Assembly: GCA_030765055.1 (NCBI GenBank)
Contig: CM060947.1
Location: 63,342,934-63,406,933, forward strand
DNA length: 64,000 nt
Direction: 5' to 3'
Source of the DNA: Mantis religiosa
Taxonomy: Eukaryota; Arthropoda; Insecta; Mantodea; Mantidae
Below are positions 56,029-64,000 of the stretch, piece by piece. Below the pieces are notes generated by a model that was not told where the DNA came from, did no database searches, and saw nothing but the letters and a program-made list of their open reading frames with translations. Position 1 is the stretch's first letter; every line of letters begins with the position of its first letter. The position numbers were made by a program, and so were the translations under genes.

Positions 56029-57144
56029 TAGCCAACAAGTAGTCTGCAGTTTTTGAGCGAAATTTTGCGCTTGGCGAAAATTCCGCGTGCAATTATTCCA
56101 TTTCAGTTAAGTGATGTAACGGAGAAATAGGGAAGTATTGTGTTTAAGTTCCGTCGCGTCGTTAAGGTAAACGAATATATATTGCAATTTTAAATTCTGC
56201 GAATATTTCAGAAAACAAGTAGATCAACTCGCCATATATGTGAGTGATGATTGAAGGTGACAACAAAAATATAGTCGAAGTATTTTAGTGTCGTTTTATT
56301 ATCTCCTCCTTACCTTGTTGTACGTTCCAACCTACCAACATAAGCAGAGAGGGATTCCTCTGAGGGAATCCTAGGCAGAATGAAAATCACACCAAGGACG
56401 TGAATCTACAGAGACAGAAATTTGGAGCAGAAGAAACCTACTGTGTTTTATTAATTCCATTATGTACAGAAAGAAATGCAATAAAACCATTTAAAGATGT
56501 TTATCTGTATAAATAGAGGGAAATGAAGAGAAATTGTCTCGTGAAATACAGACACCAATAAGAATAAAGCTTTGTTGAGGAATGGGTAAACAAATATGTG
56601 GGAAATTTGGATTTTTGGAAAAAGATCCATGTGTATATGTTTGAACAGATAATAATATTGGTATTTAAGTTCATCTTCCACGAAAAATGAAATGTGTAGG
56701 TTTCTTGAATTTCTTGGTAATGTCACAGATGTCCTCTTCATTTTGGATTACTTTCTCATAACTAGTAAACCGTAACAAAGGAATAATATCTTAGGACACA
56801 AAAATGTAGATCTGTTAAAACATAATTTACGTAAATTTTTTTTTCTGTATAGTTAAAAATTTCCAAGATATCCCTTGTTACTTATCTGTTTTTCCAATGC
56901 TTTTGCATTTCTGGAATATGAAATGACTGTTCATTTTTTATCTCTTGTCCATGTAAAGAAAATGGAATGTCAAAGTGACTAGATCTTAAAAGATTTAGCT
57001 ATAGTTTAAAACATGTTGTAATCCCATATTCGTCTTCCACCCACAAGGAAATTAATAATAATAATTTCTATAAATATTTAATTTTAACTTGAAGGAATGT
57101 CTGTTTGTAAGAATAGCTTGTATGAGAAAAGAGAAAGGGCAGCA
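56029..57144. other. Intergenic DNA, no gene seen
   Basis: AT-rich sequence with no motif. It ends in TATA at 57145-57148, the flank of the next LTR. Confidence 0.4.
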
Positions 57145-57148
57145 TATA

Positions 57149-57946
<798 letters not shown>

Positions 57947-57950
57947 TATA

Positions 57951-59159
57951 TCAATTTTGATACTCCGTCGGCCATTTTGAGCCTACTGTAAATTTTGCGC
58001 CACCTCACAGAAAAAAAAAAACCCTTTGGAACAGAGAGATAGGTTTTAGCCCCTTTAGAAGTAGAGATGCTACACAAATTGGGACTACTGTTAAGTATGG
58101 AAGCTTCTGTATGCTAAAGTCACATTATTTACTTCTTTGTAGATGGTAAATGCAAGTTTGTTTGCTCTATTTTTGCTTTAGAGAGTCTTTTCTGTGAATG
58201 ACATTTTGTGGTATAAATGACGTGTTTTCACAAAAACCATTGAAGATAGTTAACTTTAATTTTACAATAACTATCAAACTGTTAATGTGTCACACTACTG
58301 TGACCATTAATCCGCTAGCAAAGCACGTTTCATTCAATTATGGCTGATTGTATCACCTCTGCAGCGTGTTATAATTACCTCCGTAACATGTTTCTATTCT
58401 TGTCATATCCCGAACACAGTTTCTTTATAAATATCGTGTTTTCCACATGAATATTTAAAGTTAGTTTCAGAAAAATAGCCAAACGCGGAATAGAAATGGT
58501 ATATGGGAGCAGTTTGATGAATTAATTTAGTAATTTCATTGATATTTAGTCTTATTTAATTTTGTAGTCTGTATATGTGCATCAAAGAAATCTACTTGAG
58601 TTTTAATTATTTTATTTCTATAAACTCAGAGAGTCATGTTGCATATTTAAAAGTTACTGCCGTTAAAGTTCAATAAAAATGGTATGATTACAAAAATAAT
58701 TATATCGCTAAATATATCGTTGAAGGCAAATGAACACGCTTAGAAGGCATTCAACTATATCCTGTTGTAACAGGAATCCTCATTTGATAGGATGTTGCAG
58801 ATGATGGAATTGATGTTCTCCTTAATAAGCCATATGTAGCAGTTCCTAGCGAATCTCTTCCCGCAATGTGATGTAATGTATCAGCTTTCATGAAGTTGGA
58901 AGTCGTCTCTGCTCCGCGTAGTGAAGAGTTAAAAATACATTTTAATTTTAGGGCGAAACTTTTTTAAAGTTAACGAATTGTTCAATTGTAGCTCCGGTTC
59001 GCATGTGATGTAATCTCGTTCATGGTATCGGATAGTTTAAGCATGGAAACTTAAGATGAAGGAAATCAAAAGGATGAATATTTTTCTTTAATTTAAACTC
59101 GAAACTCAATTTAAATAAGTTTTGTATTTTGAATCGATATATTAATACAATGTAGAATC
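57951..59159. other. AT-rich intergenic DNA
   Basis: Nothing supported. A short poly-A (58011-58022) has no retroposon attached that I can see. Confidence 0.4.
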
Positions 59160-59163
59160 ATAC

Positions 59164-59605
59164 TGTGACTTTGTGGGTTCGTAGAATTTAAAGGCCGAGT
59201 TGCAAAAATTAAAAATCTCCTTTATTTTCGTAGAAATACTCTTATAGATTACAGCAGCATTACGTTACATACGCCATCAGTCTACCAAAGTCGATCACAT
59301 TAACAAACAGTGACAACAAATTACATCCTTAGCTCTCGTTACAACAAAGCTGGCTGTCTCTCATTTCACAACACTGTTTCACAACTAACACTTTCCAAGC
59401 CGTCACGTCCTTAAGTACCTTTTTCGTAAATTCGAGATACTTCTGGACCAAACAGGATTCGAATGTTCTATCACCTTCCATAAGCGTAATCCTATCGTTG
59501 CCGGCAGGTCTTTTATCTCGCGCTATCATTGTTTCTTCCGGCATACCCCGTATCTCCTGGCTTTTTGTGTACACAAGCCGCGCTATCGCGATCGGGTTTG
59601 CGACA
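59164..59605 (-). mobile_element. Solo LTR 6
   Basis: 442 bp. On the minus strand TGTCGCAAACCCGATCG to TACGAACCCACAAAGTCACA. Perfect ATAC duplication at 59160-59163 and 59606-59609. AATAAAGG polyadenylation signal complement near 59220. Confidence 0.92.
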
Positions 59606-59982
59606 ATACTTTACTGACGTTGAGGAATAATTCGAACATGGTTCAAAGTCTCTGGTTTGCAACCAGACTTTTGCAAAAGTCCAACACTTCCACACACGCC
59701 TTCTCATGATGAAGTCCAGATGCAACAGACTCTATCTTCTCCTTTTCAGTTATTGATTTTTACCTATCACGATGGTCACCAAACACTTCTAGTCAGCGCC
59801 CGTATTCCTTTAAAAAAATCGGGGAAGCGCACCTAAAACCTTTCCAGATGCTGGAGAACTAATCGGAATTCTGCACTTGCAAGTTCTTCTTCCTGCTTTG
59901 GTTGTTCTCAGCATGCGTGCGACATTTTATCCATTCTTTTATGTAATCCTCTGGGTTCCACATATGTACTAGAGTTCTGTTA
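59606..59982. other. 377-bp spacer between two solo LTRs
   Basis: Mixed-composition DNA with no LTR-element coding sequence, so the two flanking LTRs are independent insertions and not one element. Confidence 0.5.
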
Positions 59983-59986
59983 ATAG

Positions 59987-60484
59987 TGTCACCCGAACAT
60001 CGGAATTCCCGATAGGACCAGCTGGCAGGTAGGGACCAGACGGAAAGCACTCAGCTACGCCTACCCATTTATCTTGTAGCGCTAACGAGGGGATGGTTGG
60101 AAAAACATCACTAGCCAACTCTTTCCCTTCCCTGACGTCTGGAACCTTCAGGATGATTCACCGAACAACGAAACTTCCAGAAACAGTGATCTCCCTATAC
60201 AAAGGGGCTGCAGTTGGCGAGTGAGTACAGTTCAGTTCTTGGCGAGCAGCCGGAGGAGCGCCGTGCTAGTGAATGGACTGGAAGACTGTGTACGTACATC
60301 GGAGGAGTTGTACGTAATTGTGAGCGTGGAATGGACCTGTGACAGACGAACTGGTGAATTATAATTGTGTGCGCTACGTAATTCTATGTAATCGGCAAGT
60401 GTTCCAACTGTAATTCGGTGGAAATAAAGAACATTTTGAGTTTGTGCAATTGGACTTTTAATATCACGAACCCACAAAGTCACA
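59987..60484 (+). mobile_element. Solo LTR 7
   Basis: 498 bp, TGTCACCCGAACATCGG to CACGAACCCACAAAGTCACA. Perfect ATAG duplication at 59983-59986 and 60485-60488. CCTATACAAAGGGG is a TATA-like box near 60194, and AATAAAG is at about 60423-60429. Confidence 0.93.
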
Positions 60485-60488
60485 ATAG

Positions 60489-61960
60489 TCATAAACTTTA
60501 TTTTAATGTATTTTGAATATATATATAGTATTTTTGCAGTACTTCGATTGTTAAATTAAGAAAGGTATAAATAATATTATTAATAAGGTAACTGCATCCC
60601 GCTCCGAAAAATAGTGAGGCGACGGCGTGCATCCACGTTCCCCCTCCACTACGGCCCTGCCTTTAGTCCACGTCACTTTCTCCTGAGGCCAGTACATTAA
60701 TTTTGAATTACATAGTTTTATGTATTTTTATAATATAAAATCCTAAAACAATTTTCTGTTATAATTTTGTCTTTCTATTGAATTTATGACAGTTACTCTT
60801 TATTTAGGTTGAAACATTAACACTTATCTTCATCTGTTTGTGACCTTCTCTATTCAGTCATGGCCATCTATAACTCATATTAGTTGACAACACAACTTTC
60901 ATCATTTTAAAGATATTAACATTAAATAAATTGATAAATTAAACAATGCCTTGACACTTGGTATATTAACAGCTCTTTTACTGCAAAACTTTCACACTCT
61001 GAGATAATACGTCAAGAATGTAACACTGAAGGAATATTGTCTTAAAAGTCAGCAAACTAATGTTTCAGTAAGTTCCATAAGACGTTGGAATTATTGCTAA
61101 ATATAATTGTCAAAACACAATGCCCCATTTATTTCCATGAGAAAACCCTAATCATCCATCGGTTTGAAATAACATTCTGTTGAACGACAGACAAACGCTT
61201 ATTGGAGAAAGGCTTTTTCTTTATTTGTTGGAAAAAATGAGCCTGAAACTTTGCTTATAGGTTAACTTTCCGAAATGAAATATGTTTTTCTACTACTCTG
61301 ACGACAAGAAAGAAGGTCGCCATAAAGCGTTCTCTAAACGCAAGCTTTGCAGAAAGAGCGGGCCATAAAGCAACGCGTTTTATATTAAGGTCGGAAAGTT
61401 GTCTCCGTATAATTCGAGACTCTCCAGCCTTATATTATGTTAGAGTATGAAAAACTGTGTTCGGGATACAGACAGCGGCGGTCCATTAGAGAGAATCAAC
61501 AAACGTCAGCTTCAAATAAAACCTAGAGAGGGAACCATGATGCAAGTGTAATAACCCGAAACCAGCCGTTATTTTTCTTTCGAAAGGACGGGGGAGATCT
61601 GGATATGTTATTCTTTTCACTGCAGCCGCATCTTCTGGAATATGGCTTTGCTATTCCACCATAGCCTTCTGTGTTTAACGTACGTAAATGTAGGTATAAG
61701 GGAAATACTATGCTGAGTTATTCAATCTTAGCTACGCAAATTAGAAGATAAAGCTATATGGAGAACCACATCTTACCGTTTTTTATCGAACTTTGGTTAA
61801 TATTATGAACCTAAAACAAATTATAAGGCAAACATGACTTCGAATACTACATCAAATTAGAGGGACGTACAACTTTGGGAGAATATAATACGCAATTGGG
61901 AGATTACATTGCACTATTTACATCTCAGAGAAAATTTTGAAAGCATCCTCCACAAGCTTC
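60489..61960. other. Intergenic DNA, no gene seen
   Basis: AT-rich throughout. No motif or repeat could be supported. Confidence 0.4.
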
Positions 61961-61962
61961 TA

Positions 61963-62648
61963 CGAGGTGTGTTCGTAAAATAAGGTCTCCAATTTTGTTT
62001 AATATAGAAAACATGTTTATTGTCAATGAATGTTACATTGATGGAAAGGCGGAACTCTCGGCTATTTTTCAACGTAATCACCATTGCGATCGATGTACTT
62101 TTGCATGCGCTGTGGTAGTTTCTGTATACCCTTGTTGTAGTACTCTCCCACCAAGTTGTGCAGGTAGCGCTCAACCTCGTTCTTCAAATGATCGTAGGTC
62201 TGGAAATGTGTTCCAGCCAGGTGTGACATTAATTCAGGAAACAGATGATAATCACTAGGTGCTAAGTCTGGACTGTAGGGGGATGGGTGAGGATGTCCCA
62301 TCCGAACTGCGCCAGGAGATCAGCCGTTGCATGTGCAGTATGGGGACGAGCGTGTTCGTGATGAAAAATCACTCCCTTCGCCAGCATTTCCCTCCTTCAA
62401 CTTTGAATGGCACGTCGCAAGTTTTGTAAAGTCTCACAGTAGCTAGCGGCGTTTATTGTTGGGCCAGTAGGCATAAACTCGCACAACACTACACCTTTTT
62501 TGTCCCAGAACACACTGACCATCACAATGGAGATTACGTTGAAAATTATCTGTAAATTCCGCCTTTCCATCAATGTAACATTCATTGACAATAAACATGT
62601 TTTCTATATTAAATAAAATTGGAGACCTTATTTTACGGACATGCCACG
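61963..62648 (-). mobile_element. Foldback mariner: 5' end replaced by inverted 3' end
   Basis: The two terminal 120-125 bases are inverted copies of each other. Both read CGTAAAATAAGGTCTCC, AACATGTTTATTGTCAATGA, TTACATTGATGGAAAGGCGG and TTTTCAACGTAATC inward. On the minus strand the 61963 end is the true 3' end because it follows the stop codon after GDYVEK. The other end contains the same codons reversed. TA flanks the left side (61961-61962) and TG the right. Confidence 0.88.
62056..62530 (-). pseudogene. Mariner transposase, second and third catalytic regions
   Basis: Minus strand: VMVSVFWDKKGVVLCEF, YCETLQNLRRAI, then in a shifted frame VIFHHEHARPHTAHATADLL, where the second catalytic Asp (HHDNARPH) reads Glu, then after a one-base change PYSPDLAPSDYHLFPELMSH (third Asp kept), YYNKGIQKLPQRMQKYIDRN and GDYVEK then a stop (62062). 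The first Asp and DNA-binding domain are missing. Confidence 0.9.
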
Positions 62649-63085
62649 TGCATAAACTTTCAGCCGTCCTACCTTTATAGGTCATAAAGATATAATGTTG
62701 TGTTACACTCTAAACAGAAGTTTCCGTTTTCATTCATTTTCAAATATTATGCTATAACTTTTCATGTTTACGATATACCTAAAACAGATACTTAATAGGA
62801 ATCTGTTGAATAAGAATAGAATAAAATTTTATTATTGCCATTCCATTGTTAAAATGAACCAATTGAACTGGCTACAGAGCGGGACTCCATTACTATTCCG
62901 TTATTCCTCGTCTTCTTTATTTCTGCAAGGACAGCTATGAGTAAGGGAGTCACTTCTGTATGCACTATTTGATGGTCCATGATCTAATTTTTAACCACAC
63001 TGCTTTTCATGAAAATAACAACTTCTCCTCCCAACAAAGTCCTTAATACCGCTTTACTCAAAATCGAAATTCAAGTCATGCCAGA
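62649..63085. other. AT-rich intergenic DNA
   Basis: Nothing supported. Confidence 0.4.
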
Positions 63086-63089
63086 GGAT

Positions 63090-63590
63090 CTACTCTCATT
63101 AGTCCTGGACCCGTAGGACCAAGGACTCGGGCCTCCTTCTACCAGGGAGTTATCGAGCTGTCCCAAAAGGGCGCCCGGCGCCTCGGAGGCTCATTCCGTA
63201 GGGCAAGACCTAGGGACTAACAAGCCCTCCCTCCCCATCTGGTCCTGTGGACTCAAGACGGGATGGAAGTGGGTACGCCTCTTACGCGTGCCAACTCCAA
63301 AATGAGAAGGCTACCGATATGACCTCGACGGGGCCGCCTGGTGATCTAGCCCTCCTTCTACTAGCTAATCTGGCTAGTACGCGGGAATATATGGCTTCCC
63401 TCAACCCCGTCCGGAGACGTAGCCGATCTCCCACGGTTATCGGGAACCACTGCCCCCTCGAGTTCAACCCAATCCGAACAGGGGTTTGAATGTTCGGCCC
63501 GACGTTCCTCTAGTAACGTCAGAGGTACCCCGAGTGCTAGGGTCCTCAGCTCCCGCACTATGGCAGCACTCAAAATCTAAACATCTGTTT
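63090..63590 (+). other. GC-rich island, possibly LINE ORF1 or 5' region
   Basis: About 500 bases of clearly higher GC content than the flanks. In one frame (63247-63489) it reads TSTGPPGDLALLLLANLAST, then NPVRRRSRSPTVIGNHCPLE, then in the next frame NVRPDVPLVTSEVPRVL. Pro/Arg/Ser-rich sequence is common in LINE ORF1 products, but no zinc knuckle or polymerase is attached. A CpG-rich host regulatory element cannot be excluded. Confidence 0.3.
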
Positions 63591-63856
63591 CACCTCTATT
63601 TTTAAATTAAGTTCTATTTCATATGCTTGCTATCCTCCTACTTGCTTTTTCGTGATAATAATTACATGCACATAAATTATTAAATGTGTATAAACCTTTG
63701 TTTTATATAGAACAAGATAAGCCATGAATATACAGTCATTCCATCGCTTGTGACATGGAAGTATTCACTCGGTCAAATAGGCTCTTTGTTCATTGTTTCA
63801 CTTTTCTCTACCCGAAATACTTTATATCACAATTCGTGAGTTATTAAAACGCTTCT
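63591..63856. other. AT-rich spacer
   Basis: Nothing supported. Confidence 0.35.
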
Positions 63857-63860
63857 AAAT

Positions 63861-64000
63861 TGTGACATTGTGGGTTCGTAGAATTAAAAGTTCAACTTGC
63901 AGAAATGCAAAATGTTCTTTATTTCCGTAGAAATACACTCTGTTCAATTCCAACAAAAGCAGGATTACGTCACATACACAATCACAGTCTACCAAGGTCG
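63861..64000 (-). mobile_element. Solo-LTR family member cut by the window end
   Basis: On the minus strand the last 140 bases of the LTR: AATAAAG signal complement (TTCTTTATTTCCG near 63914), TTGAACTTTTAATTC and ACGAACCCACAATGTCACA. AAAT precedes it (63857-63860). Whether it is solo or attached to an internal region lies beyond the window. Confidence 0.85.

Noticed and set aside
59164..60484. A single 1.32-kb TIR transposon with TGTGACTTTGTGGG ends
   Set aside because: Each end belongs to a separate LTR with its own 4-bp target duplication.

Overview
This 64-kb window looks like a gene-poor stretch of a large, repeat-rich insect nuclear genome. A cockroach or a related polyneopteran is my best guess. 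The basis is AT-rich DNA, tRNA-headed SINEs with Pol III A and B boxes, many mariner/Tc1-type DDE transposons, non-LTR retrotransposons (LINEs), a Penelope-like element and long microsatellites. No rRNA, functional tRNA gene, operon, CRISPR array or recognisable host exon was seen. Every open frame with a recognisable protein signature belongs to a transposable element, and all but possibly the shortest are broken by stops, frameshifts or deletions.

Layout. 1-9 kb: SINE A, deleted mariner, minus-strand solo LTR (4051-4558), 5'-truncated Jockey-like LINE (5148-6370), N-terminal half of a Tc1-like transposase (7073-7905), SINE B copies. 9-15 kb: minus-strand transposase, two adjoining minus-strand LINE fragments (10370-11400, 11530-12600), a 1.35-kb terminal-inverted-repeat (TIR) element holding three 175-bp tandem repeats (12603-13947), and a Penelope-like 3' end with inverted arms and hammerhead-like motifs (14147-14810). 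15-23 kb: mariner and Tc1-like fragments, a Mutator-like scrap, an almost full-length mariner (18630-19951), a foldback tRNA-headed repeat (20411-20840), and a solo LTR (21618-22922) split at its TATA box by a 0.82-kb TIR element. 23-37 kb: LINE (26035-27125), another foldback repeat, a Tc1-like transposase, SINE A next to a solo LTR, a local duplication, a hAT-type fragment, and a Tc1-like transposase split by a second copy of the 0.82-kb element. 37-50 kb: SINE B, LINE 3' end with expanded (TTA)n and (CTA)n, a long AT-rich desert, an internally deleted mariner (44077-44994), more foldback and SINE copies. 50-64 kb: a cluster of solo LTRs (50489, 57149, 59164, 59987 and one cut by the window end at 63861), a gag-only LTR retrotransposon (52737-56028), and a mariner whose 5' end is an inverted copy of its 3' end (61963-62648).

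The sequence records insertion, deletion, nesting and LTR-LTR recombination rather than genes working together. The strongest observation is one LTR family present only as solo LTRs. Six copies have matching 4-bp target-site duplications (GTAT, GTAC, ATAT, TATA, ATAC, ATAG), a seventh probably has TTAA, and an eighth runs off the window. Other structural observations are two nested insertions by twin non-autonomous Tc1-like elements, a GA microsatellite whose length differs greatly between sister LTRs, foldback forms of three unrelated element types, and a duplicated LTR/primer-binding-site junction.

Limits: family names rest on motifs I could read, not on searches. Ends of old fragments are approximate. 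Exact ends are given only where inverted repeats or target-site duplications define them.
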